Origin: Pseudomonas sp. MH9.2
Lineage (GTDB): Bacteria; Pseudomonadota; Gammaproteobacteria; Pseudomonadales; Pseudomonadaceae
DNA length: 64,000 nt
Assembly (NCBI RefSeq): GCF_034353875.1
Contig: NZ_CP133784.1
Location: 2,480,001-2,544,000 of the forward strand
Direction: 5' to 3'
Positions 56,865-64,000 of the stretch are shown here, piece by piece (the stretch's first letter is position 1; every line of letters begins with the position of its first letter). The notes beneath the pieces were generated by a model. It did no database searches, had not been told where the DNA came from, and saw only the letters and a program-made list of their open reading frames with translations. A program made the position numbers and the translations under genes.

Positions 56865-58106
56865 ATGTCTAGCCATCAACCGTTAAACCCGCTGTCGCTT
56901 GGTACCGATTACGAGCAGCTCGCTGCGCGCTTCAGGCCGATTTTCGCGCGTATTGCCGAAGGCGCGGTGGAGCGTGAACGCAACCGAGTGCTGCCCTTCG
57001 AGCAGATAAAATGGCTGAAAGAGGCCGGTTTCGGCGCTGTGCGCATCCCGGTTGAACACGGCGGAGCCGGTGCCTCGCTGCCACAACTGGTCCAGTTGCT
57101 GATCGAGCTGGCCGAGGCCGACTCCAATCTGCCGCAGGCGCTGCGTGGTCACCTGGCCTTTGTCGAGGACCGTCTTAACGCCCACGCCACAAGCGCCCAG
57201 GACGTCTGGTTCAAACGCTTCGTCGCCGGTGAACTGGTCGGCAACGCCTGGACCGAGGTGGGCGGCGTGAGGATCGGCCAGGTCATCACCCGCGTCAGCC
57301 GTCAGGGCGAGCAGTGGGTCGTGAATGGCACCAAGTACTACAGCACCGGCAGTCTCTTCGCCGACTGGATCGACCTGTATGCCCAGCGCGATGACAACGG
57401 TGCCGATGTGATCGCTGCTGTCAGGGTCCAGCAACCGGGCGTCCGTCAGAGCGACGACTGGGACGGCTTCGGTCAGCGCACCACCGGCAGCGGAACGTCG
57501 GTATTCGAGAACGCCGTGGTCGAAGAAGAGAACATCATCGACTTCTCCACCCGCTTCAAATACCAGACAGCCTTCTATCAACTGACGCTGCTGGCCGTGC
57601 TGGTGGGTTCCGGTCGCGCTGCCGTGCGCGACATCGCCGAGGAAGTGCGCACGCGTACGCGCATCTTCAGCACGGGCAACGCGTCGTCCGCCAGCGCAGA
57701 TGCTCAGGTCCAACAAGTCGTGGGCAAGGCGTCGGCCCAGGTCTACGCCGCCGAAGCAGCTGCAATCCGGGCCGCGCACGCCTCGCAGCGGGCCTACGTC
57801 ACCCGCTATGGCAAGGACGAGCAAGCGGAACGCGATGCCAACATCGCCGCAGAGCTGGAGTCTGCCCAGGCGCAGGTGGCGATCGCCGAGCTGGTGCTGC
57901 GCGCCACCAGCGACCTGTTCAATGCACTGGGCGCATCGGCCACCAGCACCACCAAGCAACTCGACCGGCACTGGCGCAATGCCCGCACAACGGCGTCGCA
58001 CAATCCGCTGATCTACAAGGAGCGCATCATCGGCGACTGGGAGATCAACGGCACCGAGCCGCCTTATGTCTGGCAGATCGGAGGGGGCAGCAAACAGACT
58101 GCCTGA
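56865..58106 (+). CDS. Acyl-CoA dehydrogenase-fold flavin monooxygenase (DszC/SfnB type)
   Basis: 413 aa. KEAGFGAVRIPVEHGGAGAS, AWTEVGGVRIGQVITRVSRQ, VNGTKYYSTGSLFADWIDLY, SDDWDGFGQRTTGSGTSVFE and LFNALGASATSTTKQLDRHW are typical of the DszC/SfnB group. It lies 31 bp after the DszA-type gene with AAGAGGAG upstream, so the two form a likely sulfoxidation and C-S cleavage pair. A strong terminator follows. Confidence 0.88.
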   Translation: MSSHQPLNPLSLGTDYEQLAARFRPIFARIAEGAVERERNRVLPFEQIKWLKEAGFGAVRIPVEHGGAGASLPQLVQLLIELAEADSNLPQALRGHLAFVEDRLNAHATSAQDVWFKRFVAGELVGNAWTEVGGVRIGQVITRVSRQGEQWVVNGTKYYSTGSLFADWIDLYAQRDDNGADVIAAVRVQQPGVRQSDDWDGFGQRTTGSGTSVFENAVVEEENIIDFSTRFKYQTAFYQLTLLAVLVGSGRAAVRDIAEEVRTRTRIFSTGNASSASADAQVQQVVGKASAQVYAAEAAAIRAAHASQRAYVTRYGKDEQAERDANIAAELESAQAQVAIAELVLRATSDLFNALGASATSTTKQLDRHWRNARTTASHNPLIYKERIIGDWEINGTEPPYVWQIGGGSKQTA

Positions 58107-58130
58107 TAAACCGGGTATCGCCCACTGACT

Positions 58131-58160
58131 ACAAAGGCCAGCGCTTGCGCTGGCCTTTGT
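58131..58160. terminator. Rho-independent terminator inside the organosulfur cluster
   Basis: ACAAAGGCCAGCGC (58131-58144) and GCGCTGGCCTTTGT (58147-58160) form a perfect inverted repeat separated by TT. It ends the DszA/DszC-type unit before the OmpW-SfnB unit. Confidence 0.85.
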
Positions 58161-58284
58161 CTATTCCGCGCAGCAGAAAACGACTGTCTGGCCAGCAACA
58201 GAACTTCATCAGCACTGTCACTCGACAGACACTTTCGCGCAATCATATAGAAATAAACTCGTTTAAAAACAATAACTTAATATC

Positions 58285-58300
58285 TGGCATAAAGCCTGCA
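58285..58300 (+). promoter_or_regulatory. Sigma-54-like promoter of the ompW-sfnB unit
   Basis: TGGCATAAAGCCTGCA fits the wider consensus TGGCAY-R-N4-YTGCW, with GG and GC 12 bases apart, preceded by C. It lies 106 bp before the OmpW-like gene and after an AT-rich stretch (58235-58284), a possible IHF-type region. Confidence 0.68.
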
Positions 58301-58405
58301 GAAGGTCTTGTGCTGCCCTGCATACCGGATGTACGGACGTGGTGGAGCAAACCCTATCGGCGTTTAAAACGCTGTCCGTTACACCTGGAATCAAGGAAGT
58401 GCTTT

Positions 58406-59008
58406 ATGCAGTATCGCTGGCTAAAACGTACAACCCTCGGGGCCCTGCTATGTGTCGCGGCGCCACTGGTCTACGCAGAAAGCCCGTGGCAAGTGCGCGT
58501 AGGTATCAGCGACATCGTGCCTACCTCCGACCCCGGCAACATCACGCCCGGGACCATAGACATCAATAGTTCTATCGGTCCCACCTTCAACATCGCCTAC
58601 TTCATCACCCCTAACTGGGCCATCGATGTACTGGGCGGCCTGCCGTTCAAACACGACATCAAGCTCAACGGAGAGAAGGTTGGCAGCACCCGCCACTTGC
58701 CGCCGATTGTTTCGCTGCAGTACCACTTCTTGCCCGGCGCCAAAGTACAGCCCTTCGTAGGCGTAGGCATCAATTACACCTACTTCTTCGACGAGCATCT
58801 GGACAACGGCGCCAAACTTGAACTCTCCGACTCATGGGGTGCGGCCTTTCAGGCCGGTGTGGATGTGGCCATCGACGAGCACTGGAGTCTGGGCGCTGAC
58901 GTGCGCTACGCGAAGATCAACAGCGACGTAAAAATCGCTGGCACCAAGGTCGGCAGTGTCGACGTCGACCCCACCATCTACAGCCTTAACCTCGGCTACC
59001 GCTTCTAA
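58406..59008 (+). CDS. OmpW-family outer-membrane porin
   Basis: 200 aa from the ATG at 58406 after AAGGAAGT. A signal peptide ends PLVYA-ES. The eight-strand barrel has the OmpW marks WQVRVGISDIVPTSDPG, FNIAYFITPNWAIDVLGGLP, VSLQYHFLPGAKVQPFVGVG, then INYTYFFDEHLDNGAKLELS and the C-terminal LNLGYRF. OmpW relatives pass small hydrophobic molecules laterally into the membrane (AlkL type). Co-transcription with SfnB suggests uptake of a hydrophobic sulfur compound. Confidence 0.9.
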   Translation: MQYRWLKRTTLGALLCVAAPLVYAESPWQVRVGISDIVPTSDPGNITPGTIDINSSIGPTFNIAYFITPNWAIDVLGGLPFKHDIKLNGEKVGSTRHLPPIVSLQYHFLPGAKVQPFVGVGINYTYFFDEHLDNGAKLELSDSWGAAFQAGVDVAIDEHWSLGADVRYAKINSDVKIAGTKVGSVDVDPTIYSLNLGYRF

Positions 59009-59019
59009 AGGAAATCATC

Positions 59020-60267
59020 ATGAGCTCATTACCTAAAGTCGATACTGCCAGCCCGAGCGATCCGTACCTGCAGATCCAATCCAAAACACCCGCCACTCGC
59101 CTGGAAAGCGAGGCCCAGGCCATCAATGCCGCCAAGCGCCTAGCCAGCCAGTTCGCTCAGGAAACCATCCAGCGCGACCGCGAACGCCGACTGCCATTCG
59201 CCGAGCTGGACGCTTATTCGCAAAGCGGCCTGTGGAGCATCGTCGTGCCCAAACAGTTCGGCGGTTTAGGGGCCAGTTACCGTACCGTGGCCAAAGTCTT
59301 CAAATTGATCGCGGCCGCCGACGCCTCGCTAGGCCAATTGCCACAGAACCATTTCGTCATTCTCGTCCACATCGCGCTGGACGGTACTGAGGAGCAGAAG
59401 CGCTTTTTCTTCGACCTCGCGCTGTCCGGCACTCGTTTCGGCAATGCCTTCTCCGAACGTGGCGGGCGCAACGTTGCAGAGTTCCAGACCAAAATCAGCG
59501 CAGAGGGCGACGACTTTATCGTCGAAGGGCAGAAGTTTTTCTCCACCGGCGCCTTGCTGGCGCACTGGATTCCTATCGTCGCGGTCAATGATGAAGGCTT
59601 GCCGCATCTGGCCATCGTCCCGCGCGATACCTCGGGGCTCAAGGTGGTCAACGACTGGTCCAGCTTCGGCCTGCGGACCACCGCAAGTGGCACGGTGTTG
59701 ATCGACAAGGTCCGCGTGCCGGCCAGTCATGTGATCCCGATCTGGCGCGCATTTGCCAACCCTACAGCTGCCGGGCCGATCTCCCAGTTTCTCCAGGCAG
59801 CCATCGACGCCGGTCTGGCCCGTAGCGCGCTGGAAGACACCCTGAAATATGTGCGCAGTTTCACTCGCCCCTGGATCGATTCAGGTCAGGAAAAGGCCAC
59901 TGAAGACCCGTATATCCTGCAACAAATCGGCGACATCCAGGTGCGCCTGCGCGCCGCGGAAGCGGTCCTTGATCTGGCTGCCGACGCCATTGACCATGCC
60001 TTGCTCGATCCGAGCGAAGACAGCGTCGCAGTGGCCTCGATCCGCACCGCAGAAGCCAAGATACTCACCACCGAGGCCGCCATCCTGGCCAGCAACAAGT
60101 TATTTGAGCTGGCGGGCACCCGCGCCACGCTGGAGGAATACGGCCTCGACCGCCACTGGCGAAACGCACGCACCCATACCCTGCACGACCCCGTGCGCTG
60201 GAAATTCCACGCCATCGGCAACTATGTCCTGAACGAGATCAAGCCGCCGCGTCATCCCTGGCTGTAA
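59020..60267 (+). CDS. sfnB: SfnB-family sulfur-acquisition oxidoreductase
   Basis: 415 aa. AKRLASQFAQETIQRDRERR, LWSIVVPKQFGGLGASYRTV, GNAFSERGGRNVAEFQTKIS and KFFSTGALLAHWIPIVAVND match the SfnB family (TIGR04022), acyl-CoA dehydrogenase-fold proteins linked to dimethyl sulfone and sulfonate use. The C-terminal LFELAGTRATLEEYGLDRHW shares the DszC-type ending. It starts 11 bp after ompW with AAAGGAAA upstream. Expression is probably raised under sulfate limitation through sigma-54. Confidence 0.9.
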   Translation: MSSLPKVDTASPSDPYLQIQSKTPATRLESEAQAINAAKRLASQFAQETIQRDRERRLPFAELDAYSQSGLWSIVVPKQFGGLGASYRTVAKVFKLIAAADASLGQLPQNHFVILVHIALDGTEEQKRFFFDLALSGTRFGNAFSERGGRNVAEFQTKISAEGDDFIVEGQKFFSTGALLAHWIPIVAVNDEGLPHLAIVPRDTSGLKVVNDWSSFGLRTTASGTVLIDKVRVPASHVIPIWRAFANPTAAGPISQFLQAAIDAGLARSALEDTLKYVRSFTRPWIDSGQEKATEDPYILQQIGDIQVRLRAAEAVLDLAADAIDHALLDPSEDSVAVASIRTAEAKILTTEAAILASNKLFELAGTRATLEEYGLDRHWRNARTHTLHDPVRWKFHAIGNYVLNEIKPPRHPWL

Positions 60268-60271
60268 GCCT

Positions 60272-60307
60272 TACACCTCGTCGGCACAGTCGCACTGGCG
60301 AGGTGTA
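60272..60307 (+). terminator. Hairpin after sfnB
   Basis: TACACCTCG (60272-60280) and CGAGGTGTA (60299-60307) pair around an 18-base loop. The T run is missing, so it is only a possible terminator at the end of the organosulfur cluster. Confidence 0.5.
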
Positions 60308-60450
60308 TCCCCCACGAAAAGGCCTCCCCGAGCAGACAAAGCGCGTCCCTTTGGCGTAGCGTTATGGCCTCTGAGCAGCGTCCTTGATTTGCCCCGAAGC
60401 CGTTGCTCTGCTAGTGTCGCGCCGGTTTAACGTCTACCGAGATAGCCGCC

Positions 60451-60693
60451 ATGGCCCGCAAGAAAGCTGCACCGGATTTCGAACAGTCCCTCGCTGATCT
60501 GCAAACGCTGGTTGAGCGCCTGGAGAACGGCGAGCTGTCGTTGGAGGATTCGTTGACCGCCTTCGAACAAGGTATCCGCCTGACCCGCGACTGCCAGGGC
60601 GCCTTGGCGCAGGCCGAGCAGAAGGTGCAGGTATTGCTCGAACGCGACGGCGAACTGACTGAAGAGCCCTTCGACGAGGATCAGCCAGAATGA
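60451..60693 (+). CDS. xseB: Exodeoxyribonuclease VII small subunit
   Basis: 80 aa. [20 protein letters not shown] and [20 protein letters not shown], then [13 protein letters not shown], are the XseB core. It binds XseA to degrade single-stranded DNA. The acidic C-terminus is typical. It overlaps ispA by 4 bases and restores the conserved gene order after the accessory region. Confidence 0.96.
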   Translation: MARKKAAPDFEQSLADLQTLVERLENGELSLEDSLTAFEQGIRLTRDCQGALAQAEQKVQVLLERDGELTEEPFDEDQPE

Positions 60694-61577
60694 TTTCCAC
60701 CTATCAGGCCCGCAGTCAGGCCCGCGTCAATGCGGCGCTGGATGGCCTGTTCCAGGCACCAAGCCCCGAACTGACCCGACTGTATGCTGCCATGCGCTAC
60801 AGCGTGATGAACGGCGGCAAGCGTGTCCGGCCGCTGCTCGCTTATGCTGCCTGCGAAGCCTTGGGCGCCAACCCGGAGCTTGCCAACGGCGCGGCCTGCG
60901 CGGTGGAACTGATCCACGCTTACTCGCTGGTGCATGACGATTTACCGGCGATGGACGACGACGATCTGCGTCGCGGCCAACCCACTACCCATAAAGCCTT
61001 CGATGAAGCCTGCGCGATTCTTGCCGGTGACGGTCTGCAAAGCCTGGCATTCAGCGCATTACTCGACTCCGCGTTGTCGCCGCAAGATACCGAAACCCGC
61101 TTGAACATGGTCAGCACCCTGGCCCTGGCCGCAGGCCCGGCGGGCATGGTCGGTGGTCAGGCCATTGATTTGGGCTCCGTGGGCCTCAAGCTCGATCAGG
61201 CCGCCCTGGCCTTCATGCACCGGCATAAAACCGGTGCCTTGATCGAAGCCAGTGTAAAGCTCGGCGCTCTGGCCAGTGGCCGCGCCGAGAAAGCCGACCT
61301 CAAAGCCCTGCAAATTTATGCACAGGCCATTGGTCTGGCCTTTCAGGTGCAGGACGACATTCTCGACGTCGAAAGCGATACCGCCACCCTCGGTAAACGC
61401 CAGGGCGCCGATATTGCCCGCGACAAACCGACCTATCCGTCTCTGTTGGGCCTGGAAGCTGCCAAAGGCTACGCTCTGGAGCTACGTGATCAGGCGCTGC
61501 AGGCCCTGCGACCTTTCGACGCGTCGGCGGAGCCCTTGCGCGAACTTGCCCGCTATATCGTTGAGCGCCGTAGCTGA
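60690..61577 (+). CDS. ispA: Farnesyl diphosphate synthase
   Basis: 295 aa. It condenses IPP with DMAPP and GPP to FPP for ubiquinone and undecaprenyl lipids. The first Asp-rich motif is [20 protein letters not shown] (about 87-106) and the second is [13 protein letters not shown] (about 223-235). [19 protein letters not shown] supplies the IPP-binding basic residues. The ATG overlaps the xseB stop (ATGA). dxs follows after 152 bp. Confidence 0.97.
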   Translation: MISTYQARSQARVNAALDGLFQAPSPELTRLYAAMRYSVMNGGKRVRPLLAYAACEALGANPELANGAACAVELIHAYSLVHDDLPAMDDDDLRRGQPTTHKAFDEACAILAGDGLQSLAFSALLDSALSPQDTETRLNMVSTLALAAGPAGMVGGQAIDLGSVGLKLDQAALAFMHRHKTGALIEASVKLGALASGRAEKADLKALQIYAQAIGLAFQVQDDILDVESDTATLGKRQGADIARDKPTYPSLLGLEAAKGYALELRDQALQALRPFDASAEPLRELARYIVERRS

Positions 61578-61729
61578 AATACACCGCAACAACAAGCTCA
61601 CAGACAACCGTCAGATCTGAAAATCCACGAAATTAAAGCCACTGTCTGATCATCCTCTGCCGTGCTTCGTGGGCAGCTTGCGCTGCATCAGGTAAACTGC
61701 CGCCTCTTTTACTTATAACGATTCGCCTG

Positions 61730-63637
61730 ATGCCCACGACGTTCAAAGAGATTCCCCGCGAGCGCCCCACTACGCCCCTGCTCGACCGCGCGGCAACGCC
61801 GGACGGCTTGCGTCGGTTGGGTGAGGCTGAGTTGGAAACCCTGGCTGATGAACTGCGCCAGGAGTTGCTCTACACCGTCGGCCAGACCGGCGGGCATTTT
61901 GGTGCCGGCCTGGGTGTCATCGAGCTGACTATCGCGCTGCACTACGTCTTCGATACCCCGGACGACCGCCTGGTCTGGGACGTGGGCCATCAGGCCTACC
62001 CACACAAAATTCTCACGGGCCGTCGGCACCGGATGGGCAGCCTGCGTCAGAAGGACGGCATCGCAGCCTTCCCGCGTCGCAGCGAGAGCGAGTACGACAC
62101 CTTTGGTGTTGGCCACTCCAGCACGTCCATCAGCGCAGCGCTGGGCATGGCCCTGGCTTCCCGCCTGCAAGGCAGTTCGCGCAAGTCCATCGCCGTGATC
62201 GGTGACGGCGCCCTGACAGCCGGTATGGCCTTCGAGGCGCTGAACCATGCGCCGGAAGTGGCCGCCGACATGCTGGTGATCCTCAACGACAACGACATGT
62301 CGATCTCGCGCAACGTCGGCGGGCTGTCGAATTACCTGGCGAAAATCCTCTCGAGCCGCACTTACGCAAGCATGCGTGAAGGCAGCAAAAAAGTGCTGTC
62401 GCGCTTGCCTGGCGCGTGGGAAATCGCCCGTCGTACCGAAGAATATGCCAAAGGCATGCTGGTCCCCGGCACCTTGTTCGAAGAGCTAGGCTGGAACTAC
62501 ATCGGCCCGATCGACGGCCATGACCTGCCGACGCTGATCGCGACGCTGCGCAACATGCGTGACCTCAAAGGCCCACAGTTCCTGCACGTGGTCACCAAAA
62601 AAGGCAAAGGTTTCGCCCCGGCGGAAGCGGACCCGATTGGCTACCACGCGATTACCAAGCTCGAGCCTCTGGACGCCCCGGCCGTTGCACCGAAAAAAGC
62701 CAGCGGGCCGAAGTATTCCGGTGTGTTTGGCCAATGGCTGTGCGACATGGCCCAGGCCGACCCACGCCTGGTCGGCATAACGCCCGCCATGAAAGAAGGC
62801 TCGGACCTGGTCGAGTTCAGCGAACGCTACCCGGCGCGCTACTTCGACGTCGCCATCGCCGAGCAGCATGCGGTCACGCTGGCGGCGGGCATGGCCTGCG
62901 AAGGCGCCAAGCCGGTGGTGGCGATCTACTCCACCTTCCTGCAACGCGGCTACGACCAGTTGATCCATGACGTGGCCGTGCAGAACCTCGACGTGCTGTT
63001 CGCCATCGACCGCGCAGGTCTGGTGGGTGAAGACGGTCCGACCCACGCTGGCAGCTTCGATCTGTCTTACCTGCGCTGCATTCCCGGCATGCTGGTCATG
63101 ACCCCCAGCGACGAGAATGAACTGCGCAAAATGCTCAGCACCGGTTTCCTGCATTCAGGCCCGGCGGCGGTGCGTTACCCACGCGGCACCGGCCCGAATG
63201 CGCTGATCGACAGCAGCCTTGAACCGCTGAAAATCGGCAAAGGCGTGGTGCGTCGCATCGGTCAGAACGTCGCGATACTGGTGTTTGGCGTGCAACTGGC
63301 CGAAGCCCTCAAGGTCGCCGAAACGCTGGATGCCACCGTCGTCGACATGCGTTTCGTCAAACCACTGGATGAAGCGCTGGTTCGAGAGATGGCGGCCAGT
63401 CATACCTTGCTGGTAACGATCGAAGAGAACGCGATCATGGGTGGCGCGGGCGCTGCGGTCAGCGAGTTTCTCGCCCGCGAAAACATCCTCAAGTCGGTGC
63501 TGCACCTGGGCTTGCCGGACAGCTACGTCGAGCACGCCAAGCCTGCGCAAATGCTGGCTGAATGCGGGCTGGATGCGCCGGGTATCGAAGCATCGATCCA
63601 ACAGCGTCTGCACCTGATCGAACAGGCTTCACGCTAA
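61730..63637 (+). CDS. dxs: 1-deoxy-D-xylulose-5-phosphate synthase
   Basis: 635 aa, typical. It makes DXP from pyruvate and glyceraldehyde-3-phosphate, the first step of the MEP isoprenoid pathway that supplies IspA. The ThDP-binding part has [38 protein letters not shown] and [20 protein letters not shown]...LNDNDMSIS. The transketolase central and C-terminal domains have [20 protein letters not shown] and [20 protein letters not shown]. No irregularities. Confidence 0.98.
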   Translation: MPTTFKEIPRERPTTPLLDRAATPDGLRRLGEAELETLADELRQELLYTVGQTGGHFGAGLGVIELTIALHYVFDTPDDRLVWDVGHQAYPHKILTGRRHRMGSLRQKDGIAAFPRRSESEYDTFGVGHSSTSISAALGMALASRLQGSSRKSIAVIGDGALTAGMAFEALNHAPEVAADMLVILNDNDMSISRNVGGLSNYLAKILSSRTYASMREGSKKVLSRLPGAWEIARRTEEYAKGMLVPGTLFEELGWNYIGPIDGHDLPTLIATLRNMRDLKGPQFLHVVTKKGKGFAPAEADPIGYHAITKLEPLDAPAVAPKKASGPKYSGVFGQWLCDMAQADPRLVGITPAMKEGSDLVEFSERYPARYFDVAIAEQHAVTLAAGMACEGAKPVVAIYSTFLQRGYDQLIHDVAVQNLDVLFAIDRAGLVGEDGPTHAGSFDLSYLRCIPGMLVMTPSDENELRKMLSTGFLHSGPAAVRYPRGTGPNALIDSSLEPLKIGKGVVRRIGQNVAILVFGVQLAEALKVAETLDATVVDMRFVKPLDEALVREMAASHTLLVTIEENAIMGGAGAAVSEFLARENILKSVLHLGLPDSYVEHAKPAQMLAECGLDAPGIEASIQQRLHLIEQASR

Positions 63638-63653
63638 GCCTGCCCCTCTGAAA

Positions 63654-63686
63654 CGACGCACACTCGTTAACCCGGGTCGTGCGTCG
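63654..63686 (+). terminator. Hairpin between dxs and the TonB-receptor gene
   Basis: CGACGCAC (63654-63661) and GTGCGTCG (63679-63686) pair around a 17-base loop, followed by GCTTTGC rather than a T run. It may be a weak terminator. The gap to the next gene is only 70 bp. Confidence 0.45.
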
Positions 63687-63707
63687 GCTTTGCATTATGC
63701 GACCTTT

Positions 63708-64000
63708 ATGACTCTGCGCCGCCTTGCCCTGACCCTTTCGTTATTCCCCGCCACGCATGCGCTGGCCGAGACCCTTGAACGCGATGCCGCGCTGAAACTG
63801 CCGGACATGCTGATCAGCGCCAACCGCCAGGTTGAAGAGCGCAGTACCAGCAGCGCCGCGAGCAGCGTATTCACCCGCGAAGACATCGAGCGCCTGCAAC
63901 CCAGCAGCGTCAACGACCTGCTCAGCCGCGTGCCCGGCGTGCAAGTCGCACCGAGCGGCGGTCGCGGCAGCCTCCCGGGGATTTTCATTCGCGGGACCAA
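63708..64000 (+). CDS. btuB: TonB-dependent receptor, BtuB-like (partial, N-terminal)
   Basis: 98 codons are present before the window ends. From the ATG at 63708 the signal peptide MTLRRLALTLSLFPATHALA precedes a plug domain. LPDMLISANRQVEE resembles a TonB box region, then SSVFTREDIERLQPSSVNDL, LSRVPGVQVAPSGGRGSLPG and IFIRGT follow. The pattern fits the vitamin B12 receptor BtuB more than siderophore receptors. B12 uptake would suit the B12-dependent EutBC, but no cobalamin riboswitch fits in the 70-bp upstream gap. The name rests on a partial sequence. Confidence 0.7.
   Translation, partial: MTLRRLALTLSLFPATHALAETLERDAALKLPDMLISANRQVEERSTSSAASSVFTREDIERLQPSSVNDLLSRVPGVQVAPSGGRGSLPGIFIRGT

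Overview
The window is a chromosomal segment from a Pseudomonas, most likely of the P. fluorescens group. The basis is protein similarity recalled from memory, moderately high GC, and a gene order (lnt-leuS-lptE-holA ... lipA-lipB-dacA-rlpA-mltB-rodA-pbpA-rlmH-rsfS-nadD-proA ... ubiX-mpl ... eat-eutBC ... ppa ... xseB-ispA-dxs) that matches the PA3984-PA4044 stretch of P. aeruginosa PAO1 as I remember it. No database search was run.

Bases 1-39,600 are ordinary core genome. First come LeuRS, LPS assembly, DNA polymerase III delta and the ribosome-rescue factor ArfA, which carries an mRNA hairpin inside its coding region. A long minus-strand envelope block follows: lipoate synthesis, PBP5, RlpA, MltB, RodA, PBP2, RlmH, RsfS, NadD and ProA. 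rlpA is frameshifted at an eight-base A tract just before its SPOR domain. Bases 19,600-28,900 hold a DNA glycosylase, a DedA-PAP2 fusion, LrgAB, a lipoprotein joining 11 MORN repeats to a C13 (legumain-type) peptidase, UbiX and Mpl. Bases 29,000-36,600 form an ethanolamine catabolism unit: a sigma-54 activator, aldehyde dehydrogenase, permease and EutBC. Two well-formed -24/-12 promoters and a perfect palindrome between the divergent genes suggest how it is controlled.

Bases 39,700-60,300, between ppa and xseB, are the accessory part. A phage-type S24 repressor comes first. Next is a roughly 4.8-kb AT-richer island bounded by a 27-bp direct repeat (26/27 identical). It holds a broken integrase, a truncated XRE regulator, a decayed YwqK/MORN-like lipoprotein gene and an intact OafA-type acyltransferase. 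A decayed hipBA toxin-antitoxin locus follows, with hipB intact and the hipA kinase core deleted. Then comes a tightly overlapping three-gene signalling operon: a PAS histidine kinase, a single-domain receiver and a REC-PAS-GGDEF-EAL protein.

Bases 51,700-60,300 form an organosulfur-scavenging cluster: an SsuD-type monooxygenase, an amidohydrolase-fold protein lacking canonical metal ligands, three DszC/SfnB-type flavoproteins, a DszA/NtaA-type monooxygenase and an OmpW porin. Three sigma-54-like promoters precede its transcription units. No flavin reductase or ABC transporter lies within it, so FMNH2 and uptake must come from elsewhere. Bases 60,450-64,000 return to core genes (xseB-ispA-dxs) and end inside a BtuB-like TonB-dependent receptor gene.
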